64,000 bases of DNA from UBA7485 sp050945075 (GTDB lineage: Bacteria; Bacillota; Clostridia; Eubacteriales; Eubacteriaceae). Positions 16,896-27,137 of the stretch are shown here, one piece after another. The notes below the pieces were generated by a model, which was not told the origin of the DNA, did not search any database, and saw nothing but the letters and a program-made list of their open reading frames with translations. The first letter of the stretch is position 1, and every line of letters starts with the position of its first letter. The stretch covers positions 12,335 through 76,334 of the forward strand of contig JBMNSG010000002.1 in NCBI GenBank assembly GCA_050945075.1, read 5' to 3'. The position numbers and the translations under genes were made by a program.

Positions 16896-17687
16896 ATGAC
16901 GGAAACGAGTAAGAGACAGCACAGCTTTGCCGTGTGCGCCTATGGGGATTCTCCGTATCTTGAGGAGTGTATTCTTTCGCTCAGGCACCAGACGGCTGCG
17001 TCGGAAATTTTTATTTCCACGTCCACACCCAGCGAGTTTATTTACCGGATTGCCAGGCTGTACAGTCTGCCGGTGTTTCTATCGCACGGGGGTGGAATCG
17101 GCAGTGACTGGAATGCTGCCTTATCACATGCACAGACTCCCTATGTCACGATTGCCCATCAGGACGATGTCTATCTGAAAAACTATACTGAGATTATCCT
17201 CAATGCTTTTGACAGGGATCCGCGCGGGATGATTGCTTTTACGGATTATCGGGAAATTTACAACGGGAAAGTCATTTCTGAAAATCTGAATCTGAAAATC
17301 AAGGAGCTCATGCTGCTGCCGCTGAGAGCAGACGGGAACAGCCGGTTTTCGAAACGGGCTGCCATTGCTTTCGGCAATGCCATCTGCTGTCCGGCAGTTG
17401 CCTATAATACCGGCATGATCGGGGATTTTCAATTCGGACAGGATATGCGCTCCAATATTGACTGGGCGGCATGGGAGACTTTATCGAAGAAAAACGGATC
17501 GTTTCTGTATTGTCCGGAACCGGCTGTGCTTCACCGGATTCACAGTGAAAGTGAAACCTCAAATATGATTGGCGGGAATCTCCGTCACGATGAGGATCTG
17601 GAAATATTCAGGAGATTCTGGCCGCGGCCGCTTGCCGGACTGATTTCTTCCTTTTATAAAAACAGCGAGAAAGGAAATATAAAATAA
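16896..17687 (+). CDS. Family 2 glycosyltransferase
   Basis: A 263-residue GT-A-fold protein. The N-terminus HSFAVCAYGDSPYLEECI is the nucleotide-sugar binding strand, and IAHQDDVYL near residue 87 is the metal-binding DxD-like motif. There is no membrane segment. The acceptor cannot be told. It sits 12 bp after gshF and 3 bp before a small multidrug-resistance-like membrane protein, so it is probably the first gene of a surface-glycosylation group (16896-21855) read through from gshF. No clear Shine-Dalgarno site precedes the ATG. Confidence 0.85.
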   Translation: MTETSKRQHSFAVCAYGDSPYLEECILSLRHQTAASEIFISTSTPSEFIYRIARLYSLPVFLSHGGGIGSDWNAALSHAQTPYVTIAHQDDVYLKNYTEIILNAFDRDPRGMIAFTDYREIYNGKVISENLNLKIKELMLLPLRADGNSRFSKRAAIAFGNAICCPAVAYNTGMIGDFQFGQDMRSNIDWAAWETLSKKNGSFLYCPEPAVLHRIHSESETSNMIGGNLRHDEDLEIFRRFWPRPLAGLISSFYKNSEKGNIK

Positions 17688-17690
17688 CTG

Positions 17691-18044
17691 ATGACCAACA
17701 TCATTTTGATTGCAATCTATCTGTTCTGTTCTGTGGGAGGACTGACACTGGTGAAGGTCGGAGCGAATAACAACGGCTTTCAGGCAACCAGCGCCTTTTT
17801 TAATCTGCAGCTTTCCTATACGACAGTTCTGGGACTGCTGCTCTATATTGCAAGCTTTATCATGTGGATTGTGATCGTACAGAAATTCAATCTGAGTTAT
17901 ATTCAGCCGCTTACAGCAGGTCTGTCCTATATACTGATTCTGGCCGCTTCTCTGTTTATTTTGAAAGAAAGTATCGGAATGTATCAGTGGATCGGGATTG
18001 GATTTATTCTGGTCGGTGTGATTCTGATGAATCTCCAGAAATAG
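17691..18044 (+). CDS. Small four-helix membrane protein, SMR/EamA-like (possible lipid-sugar flippase subunit)
   Basis: A 117-residue protein with four hydrophobic segments and a SMR/EamA-like ending (ESIGMYQWIGIGFILVGVILM). Such half-size DMT proteins include EmrE-type exporters and the ArnE/ArnF flippase of undecaprenyl-phosphate aminoarabinose. Located between two glycosyltransferases and GtrA, a role in flipping a lipid-linked sugar is more likely than drug export. This is inferred from context only. It starts 3 bp after the preceding stop. Confidence 0.72.
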   Translation: MTNIILIAIYLFCSVGGLTLVKVGANNNGFQATSAFFNLQLSYTTVLGLLLYIASFIMWIVIVQKFNLSYIQPLTAGLSYILILAASLFILKESIGMYQWIGIGFILVGVILMNLQK

Positions 18045-18102
18045 GGATAACCAGAGCCGGATGCTGATGGTATTGCTCAATCGTTTTTAGACAGGAATGA
18101 AA

Positions 18103-20250
18103 ATGGAAACAACTAATAATCGAAAACAGGTACAAACGATCCTGCTCGCCTTGCTCTGTGCTGTTCTTTCAGCGTTCTTTCTCAATTTTCTTGAGGCACT
18201 GGCTTCGGAAAAACTGGGCCTTTATCAGAGCTTTTCTCAGACAATTCACGTTTATCTATCAACACTCGGTGAACGGGCAGGCGCCTTGTGTATTCTCTTT
18301 GCAGTGCTGTTCGTCATCTTTCTCGCCGTTTTTCTGGCGGGGAAAAAGCTGGGAGCCCTGCTTTACCAATACCGTTACTGGGTCGCGGCAGCTTTTGTAG
18401 TGATCGGCACGGTTCTGCAGCTTAACGGATCCTCACTGGGAATGTGGGCTGGTTATCTGGGGCTTCCGCAGGATACAGGTGTCCTGGTCGGACAGTCAAG
18501 AGCGATCCGTTCGGACGAGTGGGCGGTTTTCTCACCAATGGCGCTGTCACAGTACTCTAATGGGTTTGCCTATACCAGTGAACTGTGGCGCGGTACCGTG
18601 ACTGATATGTTTGCTGTTTACGGACAGCCGGTTTCGTCTCTGCTTATTCTGTTCAGGCCTTTCCAGATCGCTTATCTGTTTTTACCGGCGGGAAATGCAC
18701 TTTCATTTTACTGGTGCTCCCGGCTGGCTGTGATGATGCTGGTTTCGTTTGAATTCGGTATGTTCCTGACGGATCGCAACAAAGCATTATCATCCGCCTA
18801 TATGCTGCTTGTCGCGTTCGCTCCGGTTGTGCAGTGGTGGTACTCGATTAACGCACTGGTGGAAACTCTGATTTTCGGACAGATTGTCGTACTTTGCATT
18901 AATGCTTTCTTTGAAGCAAAGACATGGAAAGCCAGATGGATTGCCGCGGCCGTTTTTGCATGGGCAGGCCCCGCATTTATCCTGGTTATTTATCCGTCCT
19001 GGCAGATACCGTTTCTTTATGTATTCGGTCTGATCTGCTTATGGGTGATTATTTCCAAATGGAAAACCGCGAAGCTGGAACGCAGAGACTGGCTGCCGGT
19101 TCTGTGTGCATTTGCTTTTATCGGTGCGGTGCTGGTGGTTTTCCTGCTTAAATCACAGGACGCCATACTTGCAGTTTTAAATTCCGCATATCCGGGAAAA
19201 CGACTGGTTTTCCAGGATACAGCGCCTGCGACGCTGTTCAGGTATCCCGGCAATCTGTTTATGAGTTTTACCTCATCCGGACTTCCTGCCAATCAGCCGG
19301 AAAATGCGACTTTTTTCAGTCTGTTTCCGATTGGGGCGATCTTGTCTGTTTACGTAATGTGGAAGACAGGGAAAAAAGATCCGGTCATGATCATTCTGCT
19401 GCTGGGGCTGTTTTTCGGGCTTTACACAGTTTTTGGTATGCCTGAGTTTCTCGCGAAGCTGACGCTCATGAGCTATTCACAGCCAATCCGTACCGAGATC
19501 GTATTTGACTTTGCCAATCTGCTGTTGTTAATGCGGGCGCTGTCTTTCGAAGTAAATTTCCGGACAATACCGGCACTGATCACAGCGGCAGTGTGCGCAG
19601 CAGCAGTCACGCTCATTTCCGCTAACTGGACCTATCAGGGGTATATGCTCACGGGCAGACAGATTTTCTGCATGCTGGTCCTGTTCCTCGCTTTTGCAGG
19701 CGTGCTGCTGTACTGGAACAAACTGATATACAGAAAACTGCTGTTCTGGCTTATTATATGCATCTGTCTGATGTGCGGTGCTTTCGTTAATCCAATCCGT
19801 ACCGGGCTCGGCCCCATCGCTGATAACAGTCTGTCTTCCGAAATTGCATCAATTGAAGAGTCAGATCCGGGGCTTTGGATTGTTGAAGATAACGAACCCG
19901 GCTTTACGACCAATCTGTTCCCGGCATCAGGGGCTTCGACCCTGAATTCAACCAGCACCTATCCGAATATGGAAACCTGGAAGAAGATCGATACAGATGG
20001 CAGTGATGAGAATATTTACAACCGTTATGCCAATCCGGTTATTATTCTTGAAAATACAGAGCCTACCCGATTCGAACTGACAGCGGCTGACAGCTTTACC
20101 GTTTATCTGAATACGGACGATTTGAAAAAACTGGATATTTCCTATATCTATTCGAAAAAGGATCTGAGCCGGTTTGACAGTTCTACAGTTACCTTTGATA
20201 AAATCTGGTCAGATAAGGCCGGAGCGATTTATAAGGTAATCTACCAGTAG
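18103..20250 (+). CDS. Large polytopic membrane protein, probable GT-C-type glycosyltransferase
   Basis: About 715 residues with a dozen or more hydrophobic segments up to about residue 560, followed by an extracytoplasmic domain of about 150 residues (NSLSSEIASIEESDPGLWIV onwards). ATG 18103 is favoured over 18097 because AGGA then lies six bases upstream. The topology fits the GT-C/YfhO-like class that transfers sugars from polyprenyl phosphates on the outer face of the membrane. In Gtr-type systems the third, serotype-specific gene has exactly this character. I see no definite catalytic motif, so enzyme status is inferred from topology and from the adjacent gtrA and GT2 genes. Confidence 0.7.
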   Translation: METTNNRKQVQTILLALLCAVLSAFFLNFLEALASEKLGLYQSFSQTIHVYLSTLGERAGALCILFAVLFVIFLAVFLAGKKLGALLYQYRYWVAAAFVVIGTVLQLNGSSLGMWAGYLGLPQDTGVLVGQSRAIRSDEWAVFSPMALSQYSNGFAYTSELWRGTVTDMFAVYGQPVSSLLILFRPFQIAYLFLPAGNALSFYWCSRLAVMMLVSFEFGMFLTDRNKALSSAYMLLVAFAPVVQWWYSINALVETLIFGQIVVLCINAFFEAKTWKARWIAAAVFAWAGPAFILVIYPSWQIPFLYVFGLICLWVIISKWKTAKLERRDWLPVLCAFAFIGAVLVVFLLKSQDAILAVLNSAYPGKRLVFQDTAPATLFRYPGNLFMSFTSSGLPANQPENATFFSLFPIGAILSVYVMWKTGKKDPVMIILLLGLFFGLYTVFGMPEFLAKLTLMSYSQPIRTEIVFDFANLLLLMRALSFEVNFRTIPALITAAVCAAAVTLISANWTYQGYMLTGRQIFCMLVLFLAFAGVLLYWNKLIYRKLLFWLIICICLMCGAFVNPIRTGLGPIADNSLSSEIASIEESDPGLWIVEDNEPGFTTNLFPASGASTLNSTSTYPNMETWKKIDTDGSDENIYNRYANPVIILENTEPTRFELTAADSFTVYLNTDDLKKLDISYIYSKKDLSRFDSSTVTFDKIWSDKAGAIYKVIYQ

Positions 20251-20298
20251 ACTCTGAATTTCCCGTATCAGAAGCGGTTTATACTATGTTCATACAGA

Positions 20299-20322
20299 GA
20301 CTCCGGAAGATCTTCCGGAGTC
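20299..20322. repeat. Perfect 24-bp palindrome upstream of gtrA-like gene
   Basis: GACTCCGGAAGA followed by its exact reverse complement. It lies in the 244-bp gap between the polytopic protein and GtrA. No T tract follows, so it may be an RNA hairpin, a protein-binding site or a weak terminator. Confidence 0.75.
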
Positions 20323-20494
20323 CACAGGAAAACCCGGATTGCAGGCGGACATGGCTTGTTTCGAAAAAAGCGCTGTGTTCCGGAAGAACGGTATCAGGGT
20401 CAAATAACTTGTATCCTCTCCGGATATGGTTTATTATAAAATTTGAATACGTTGATCGCGGCGTCTGGATTAAGGAGAAACAGATTACCAGTAC

Positions 20495-20905
20495 ATGAAT
20501 ATAAAAAATTTCAGAAATCAGTTTGAAGAGCTTTTCCGTTTCGGTGTAAACGGGGTCGTATGCTTCATCATTGACTGGGGTACTATGATGCTCCTGATGA
20601 CTTATACTGACCTGCCGGACTGGTTTTCAATCGGAGCCGGTTTTACGCTCTCGGTTATCGTCAATTATATTATCTGTGTTTTGTGGGTTTTCAAGGGAGC
20701 CGGGAAGCAGGGATTTGGCCAGCAGGTTATTTTCGTAGGCTCCAGTGTAGTCGGACTGTTTCTGACAGAGATACTGATGGCCTTTTTTATGCAGTATATG
20801 GGCGCGACACCGGCCAAGGTTATCGTGACACTTATCGTTATGGTCTGGAATTACGTATTCAAGCGTTTTGCTGTATACGGAATGGATAAAGGAAAGAAAG
20901 ATTGA
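20495..20905 (+). CDS. GtrA-family membrane protein
   Basis: A 136-residue protein with four membrane segments and the GtrA pattern (FRFGVNGVVCFIIDWGTM at the start, TLSVIVNYIICVLWVF in helix 2, VWNYVFKRFAVY at the end). GtrA proteins are proposed to flip polyprenyl-phosphate-linked glucose or related sugars. The next gene encodes the expected polyprenyl-phosphate sugar synthase and overlaps it by TGATG. The Gram-positive counterparts (GtcA) act in teichoic acid glycosylation. Confidence 0.88.
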   Translation: MNIKNFRNQFEELFRFGVNGVVCFIIDWGTMMLLMTYTDLPDWFSIGAGFTLSVIVNYIICVLWVFKGAGKQGFGQQVIFVGSSVVGLFLTEILMAFFMQYMGATPAKVIVTLIVMVWNYVFKRFAVYGMDKGKKD

Positions 20906-21855
20906 TGAAGAAAACTGCCGTACTGATCCCGTGTTACAACGAAGCAGCGACGATTGCCAAAGTTGTCGGGGACTATAAAAAAGCCATGCCGGAAGCGGAT
21001 ATCTACGTTTATGACAATAATTCCTCCGACGGAACTGACGAGGAAGCCAGAAAAGCGGGCGCGATAGTCCGATACGAATATAAGCAGGGAAAAGGAAACG
21101 TTGTGCGTTCGATGTTCCGCGACATTGATGCTGACTGTTATATCATGACTGATGGAGACGATACCTATCCGGCTGAAGATGCACTCAAGCTTCAGGATAT
21201 GGTACTGAACTACGGCGCAGATATGGCAATCGGAGACCGTCTCTCATCCACCTATTTTACTGAAAACAAACGTCCGTTCCACAATGTGGGCAATGTTCTG
21301 GTCAGAAAGCTGATCAACACGTTTTTCAAAGCGGATCTGCATGATATTATGACCGGTTCCAGAGGATTTTCCAGGGATTTTGTTAAATCTTTCCCGGTTA
21401 CATCAAAGGGATTTGAAATCGAAACTGAAATGTCGATCTTTGCCCTCGATAACAATATGAATATCAAGGAAGTGGCGATTGGCTACCGTGACCGTCCGGA
21501 AGGCAGCGAATCCAAGCTGAACACCTATTCAGATGGCTTCAAGGTCCTCAGAACCATAGGCCGCCTGTTCAGAGACGCCAAACCGTTTGCGTTTTTCACA
21601 ACCATTTCGCTTATTCTGGCCGTGATTCTGCTTTGTTTCTTTATTCCGATTGTGATTGAATTTACACAGACAGGTCTGGTCACCAGGATTCCGACGCTTA
21701 TCGTCCTGTGCGGACTGGGTGTCGTCATTATTGCCAACTTCTTCTGCGGCCTGATCCTGACCGTTCTGAAAAAAGAATACAAGGATAATTTTGAACGAAG
21801 TCTCACTATTCTGAGAAATCAGTATAAGATGAACGACAAAGATTCAGATCAATAA
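20905..21855 (+). CDS. Polyprenyl-phosphate glycosyltransferase (GtrB/DPM1-like, GT2)
   Basis: A 316-residue protein. ATG 20905 overlaps the preceding stop as TGATG; a TTG three bases earlier is less likely. The GT2 core begins with AVLIPCYNEAATIAKVV and has the metal motif MTDGDDTYPAEDA and a GSRGFSRDFVKSFP acceptor region. Two C-terminal membrane helices (about residues 232-256 and 265-290) anchor it. Such enzymes load a sugar onto undecaprenyl phosphate. With GtrA and the polytopic protein it forms a Gtr-like three-part system. A strong terminator follows. Confidence 0.88.
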   Translation: MKKTAVLIPCYNEAATIAKVVGDYKKAMPEADIYVYDNNSSDGTDEEARKAGAIVRYEYKQGKGNVVRSMFRDIDADCYIMTDGDDTYPAEDALKLQDMVLNYGADMAIGDRLSSTYFTENKRPFHNVGNVLVRKLINTFFKADLHDIMTGSRGFSRDFVKSFPVTSKGFEIETEMSIFALDNNMNIKEVAIGYRDRPEGSESKLNTYSDGFKVLRTIGRLFRDAKPFAFFTTISLILAVILLCFFIPIVIEFTQTGLVTRIPTLIVLCGLGVVIIANFFCGLILTVLKKEYKDNFERSLTILRNQYKMNDKDSDQ

Positions 21856-21860
21856 TACAG

Positions 21861-21894
21861 AAAAGCCGCCCGCGGGGCGGCTTTTTGTTTTTTG
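21861..21894 (+). terminator. Terminator of the glycosylation cluster
   Basis: AAAAGCCGCCC at 21861-21871 pairs with GGGCGGCTTTT at 21875-21885 over a 3-nt loop, followed by more T. Confidence 0.93.
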
Positions 21895-22072
21895 TATTTA
21901 CACAGTGTCGTTTTATTAGGTCTCAGCAGTGAATTGAATATGTTAAAATAATCAACAGAGACAGCAGAAAACCGGAGCGTAGTATCCGGCAATACAGACC
22001 AGCCCGGATATCAGAATTTTCCGGACAAATCAGGGGCTGTCGCGATCCGATTAACAACTGACTGGAGAATGA

Positions 22073-22837
22073 ATGGGAAACAAATTTTCAGATAAACATC
22101 GTATAGCTACCTATGATTGTACACCGCAGGAGGCACTCTCTCCTGTCATGATATTAAACTGGTTTCAGGAAGTGGCACAGGAACACTGTGAGGCAGTGAA
22201 GCTCGGTTTTTCCTTTAATGCCAGCAGAGAACTGGCCTGGTTTGTCGTTAAATACGACATTGCGTTTATTAAGTACCCTTGCTACGGACAAGAGGTTATA
22301 CTGGAAACAGAGGCGTTTGCATTTGACCGTTTTGCAGCGCAGAGAAAGTTCAAGCTCTATTCAATGGACGGGGAACTGCTCGTAGAAGCGGATTCCGAAT
22401 GGATGCTTCTGAGCCGTGAAAACGGCAAAGTGGTGCGCCTGTCAACCGTTCCGGAGCTGGAGGCTTTCGGTGCTGGGACAAAGTCTGACTTCAGTCTCAG
22501 AAGGCTGCCCAAACTGGATGGTGATCCTGAACAAGTGAAACAGTTCCAGATCCGTTATCTGGATATTGATTACAACGGTCATGTAAATAATGTCAAATAC
22601 CTGGCCTGGGCCATTGAAACCCTGCCTGCAGAGGTGGTGCAGGACCAGGAAATCGCAGCACTGAAAATTATTTATAAAGAGCAGGCGTTTTATGGCGGCA
22701 ACATTACTGCCTCTGCAATTCAGACCGGTCCCTTCTGCTGGCGGATCGATATAAATGAGAATGACAGAATTCTGACGCAGCTGGAAATGACGATGCGTCC
22801 GATTACCGAAGAAATGCGCAGAGAGAGGAAATGCTAA
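22073..22837 (+). CDS. Acyl-ACP thioesterase (FatA/FatB-like)
   Basis: A 254-residue double hot-dog thioesterase. The first domain starts with HRIATYDCTPQEALSP; the second carries the family motif DIDYNGHVNNVKYLAWA, with the catalytic Asn/His region. It releases free fatty acids from acyl-ACP in the cytoplasm. GGAG precedes the ATG. It overlaps the patatin-like gene by 7 bp, so the two are translationally coupled. Bacterial versions often set chain length or membrane fluidity; the chain specificity is unknown. Confidence 0.9.
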   Translation: MGNKFSDKHRIATYDCTPQEALSPVMILNWFQEVAQEHCEAVKLGFSFNASRELAWFVVKYDIAFIKYPCYGQEVILETEAFAFDRFAAQRKFKLYSMDGELLVEADSEWMLLSRENGKVVRLSTVPELEAFGAGTKSDFSLRRLPKLDGDPEQVKQFQIRYLDIDYNGHVNNVKYLAWAIETLPAEVVQDQEIAALKIIYKEQAFYGGNITASAIQTGPFCWRIDINENDRILTQLEMTMRPITEEMRRERKC

Positions 22838-23712
22838 AACAGGAAGAGCGCAAATGTTTCAGACAGGTTCCGGACACTGCGCTGGTGCTTGAGGGCGGCG
22901 GCCTGAGAGGAATCTGGTCAGCGGGTGTATTGGACCGGTTTATGGATCTGGGACTCACCTTTCCCTATATAATCGGCGTATCCATGGGTGCCATAACCGG
23001 AGCAAGTTATGTCTCCCGGCAGCGGGGACGTTTTATAGGTTTTGTACAGGAGAATCTGCGCAGACCGGCTTATATGGGCTGGGGCAATCTGCTCAGGGAA
23101 GGCAATTATTTCGGGCGCCGGTTTGCCTATGAAGTATCCCCGAGACGTTTCCTTCCATTTGATTTCAAAGCGTTTTATAATTCGCCGGAGCGTCTGATCA
23201 GCACGGCGACGGATATACGGACCGGCAGGGCGGTTTATTTCGAAAAGAATGAAAACAGGCTAGGCGACATTATGGCAGCCACCAGTTCCATTCCCTTTGT
23301 TTCCCGTCCGGTCAGTATTGGTCCGGGTCTGTACCTGGACGGGGGCACATCGGATTCGGTTCCCATACAGCGGGCTCTGGACGATGGATACAACAGAGCG
23401 GTTCTGATATTGACGCGGCCCCGTGGCTACAGAAAAGAACCCTATGCGCATCCGCTTCTGGCGCGCAGCTGTTATCGGAAGTATCCAAAAATGGCGGAAG
23501 CAATCTTGAATCGCCATAAACATTACAACAGGACGATGGATCAGATCGACCGGCTTGAGGACAGCGGGCAGATATTTGTATTCAGACCGGATAAACCGAT
23601 TCAGTCAGCAATGCTGAACCGGGATCTGGCTGATGTTGAGGATCACTATAATGAGGGTTATGCATTTGCCAAAGCAGCGGAAAGAGCCTTTCTGAACTTT
23701 GCAGGTGTATGA
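22831..23712 (+). CDS. Patatin-like phospholipase
   Basis: A 293-residue serine hydrolase with a catalytic dyad: the oxyanion loop EGGGLRG at residues 21-27, nucleophile S51 in GVSMG, and D170 in YLDGGTSDS. No signal peptide, so it acts in the cytoplasm or at the inner membrane face. It belongs to the YjjU/RssA-like bacterial group. Its start overlaps the thioesterase by 7 bp, and glgB follows by 15 bp. Together the two lipid genes suggest fatty-acid release and reuse. Confidence 0.9.
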   Translation: MLKQEERKCFRQVPDTALVLEGGGLRGIWSAGVLDRFMDLGLTFPYIIGVSMGAITGASYVSRQRGRFIGFVQENLRRPAYMGWGNLLREGNYFGRRFAYEVSPRRFLPFDFKAFYNSPERLISTATDIRTGRAVYFEKNENRLGDIMAATSSIPFVSRPVSIGPGLYLDGGTSDSVPIQRALDDGYNRAVLILTRPRGYRKEPYAHPLLARSCYRKYPKMAEAILNRHKHYNRTMDQIDRLEDSGQIFVFRPDKPIQSAMLNRDLADVEDHYNEGYAFAKAAERAFLNFAGV

Positions 23713-23727
23713 TCCGGAGAGAGTCAT

Positions 23728-25630
<1,903 letters not shown>

Positions 25631-25647
<17 letters not shown>

Positions 25648-26125
25648 AAACGGGAGCAAACCGAAAAAGAAAAAGAGCAGCTCTCTGAAAAAACGCAACT
25701 TTCTGTACTGGGGTGGTGTAACGCTCACGATAGCCGGTATTGTCGGAATCGGGGATGCTATTTTTACGGTTTATAAAGGAATACTGATGTCTTCGGCAGA
25801 TTCGCAGGCTTATTCAAGTATATTGACGAATCTGAATATTACCCAGTCGCAGGCATCCACTGCTGTTATTACGGTGGGCAGTATCCTGATGCTCTTTTAT
25901 ATGCTGATGACGGGAACCGGCGTGGTTGGGATTTTTTCCTGGCATCGTACCTTTACCAAACGGAATCTGTTCTGGGTGAGTCTGGTTCTGATGGGGCTGG
26001 ATCTGCTGTTTTATTTCCTGGGTTCCATCGATTTATGGCTGCTTCTGGTCACAGGAGCTGCAGATCTGCTGTATTGTATCGGTGTGTACAAAAATTTCAC
26101 ACCGAAGCTCAAACAGTTTTCGTGA
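25631..26125 (+). CDS. Unknown four-helix membrane protein with basic N-terminus
   Basis: 164 residues starting at one of three consecutive ATG codons (25631, 25634, 25637) inside the end of glgB. The first 22 residues are strongly basic (lysine runs), followed by four hydrophobic segments near residues 28-52, 76-100, 112-130 and 132-150. I recognise no family. The overlap with glgB in another frame implies coupled translation. The acidic end of GlgB and the basic start of this protein share the same DNA region and codon composition. Confidence 0.7.
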
Positions 26126-26205
26126 CACTGGACAGGAATCATGACTCCAGACAGGATTTATGATTTCGGACAGGTGCAGCGATTCCAGTCAGACTTGGTA
26201 ATTTC
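26126..26205. repeat. Degenerate approx. 20-bp repeats after the membrane-protein gene
   Basis: GGACAGGAATCATGACTCCA, GACAGGATTTATGATTTCG and GACAGGTGCAGCGATTCCAG follow one another (starting about 26130). They share GACAGG and an AT-GA core. The copies are weakly conserved, and the function, if any, is unknown. Confidence 0.45.
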
Positions 26206-26267
26206 ATACAGGTTTCATAATATTGAAAGACAGTCACTGCCGGCCAGAAACCGTCAGTGACTGAAAC

Positions 26268-26302
26268 ACCCCCGAAACATGACTGTTTCGGGGGTATTTT
26301 TA
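26268..26302. terminator. Bidirectional terminator between convergent genes
   Basis: ACCCCCGAAACA at 26268-26279 pairs perfectly with TGTTTCGGGGGT at 26284-26295, followed by ATTTTTAT. On the minus strand it overlaps the end of the SRAP gene (stop at 26300). A second, weaker hairpin (AGTCACTG/CAGTGACT) lies just upstream near 26232-26262. Confidence 0.9.
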
Positions 26303-26965
26303 TATGTCAAACATACTCTGCTGTCCGTTTTTCAGATGGGACTGCAGCGGGATGCTGTAATCACCGCTCAGGGAGCGGGCTGCCGCCGGATCATTCAGCC
26401 AGCGCCCGGCTTCGTTTCCGGGGATGATGACAGGCATGCGGTTATGGACCTTACGCACTGTATCATCCGGCTCTTTGGTCAGAATGACGAAACGCGAAGC
26501 ATTTATATCATTGGAAGTGTTTGAGCTTTTCGGAGTATCTGAGGCTGATGAACGGCCGGAAGGATGTGCAGGCTGCCAGAGACCACCCAGAAACATGAGC
26601 TCGTCCGGTGCAGTAAAAACGAACTGCTGTTTTTCCGGATTCCATTCGTAAAATCCCGTGGCCGGGATCAGACAGCGGCGTCTTTGAAAATCATCCCGGA
26701 ACATCCGCTTTTCCGGAGCAGTTTCAGATCTGGCATTGATTAGCAGCTGTCCGGGCTTGAATGGATTTTCATAACCCCATTTCAACAGTTCCATTTCCGG
26801 GCCATTCCCGGTTTCGAGAATAACCGGTGCTTGCTGAGAGGGATAAATATCTCCACGCGTTGGATCCAGGTTTTCAAGACCTGTGGTACCGGCTAGCGGG
26901 GCGGGCATCTGTGTCAGAATATCCTCGCGGTCTTTATCGGTTAAAAATATAAATCTTCCACACAT
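26300..26965 (-). CDS. SOS response-associated peptidase-like protein (SRAP/HMCES, YedK family)
   Basis: A 221-residue SRAP protein that starts with MCGRF, giving the invariant catalytic Cys2. The other key segments are NARSETAPEKRMFRD, RRCLIPATGFYEW with the active Glu, and VHNRMPVII with the active His. HMCES/YedK forms a stable thiazolidine crosslink with abasic sites in single-stranded DNA. It is monocistronic, with AGGAG before the ATG. A Ser-rich insertion (about residues 136-150) is unusual. Confidence 0.93.
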   Translation of the reverse strand: MCGRFIFLTDKDREDILTQMPAPLAGTTGLENLDPTRGDIYPSQQAPVILETGNGPEMELLKWGYENPFKPGQLLINARSETAPEKRMFRDDFQRRRCLIPATGFYEWNPEKQQFVFTAPDELMFLGGLWQPAHPSGRSSASDTPKSSNTSNDINASRFVILTKEPDDTVRKVHNRMPVIIPGNEAGRWLNDPAAARSLSGDYSIPLQSHLKNGQQSMFDI

Positions 26966-26993
26966 TTTTCTGCTCCTGACTTTCTGATCAATA

Positions 26994-27034
26994 AAAGGGT
27001 ATATTTCCGGCGTTGTTCTGGAAATATACCCTTT
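26994..27034. terminator. Terminator of the L,D-transpeptidase gene
   Basis: A perfect 15-bp stem: AAAGGGTATATTTCC (26994-27008) with its complement at 27020-27034, and an 11-nt loop. T/A-rich ends on both strands allow bidirectional action; on the minus strand it follows the transpeptidase gene. Confidence 0.88.
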
Positions 27035-27137
27035 TTATTAAAATCTTCAGTATTGAATGTTTTCCGGACACCTCAGAACTTCGATGGAAATCTGTGAAGA
27101 CCGCGAAACCGGTATACGATGTGGTAGTGTTTGAATT

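Noticed and set aside
20286..20498. 70-codon ORF before the gtrA-like gene
   Set aside because: It runs through the 24-bp palindrome, has no ribosome site and no recognisable sequence.
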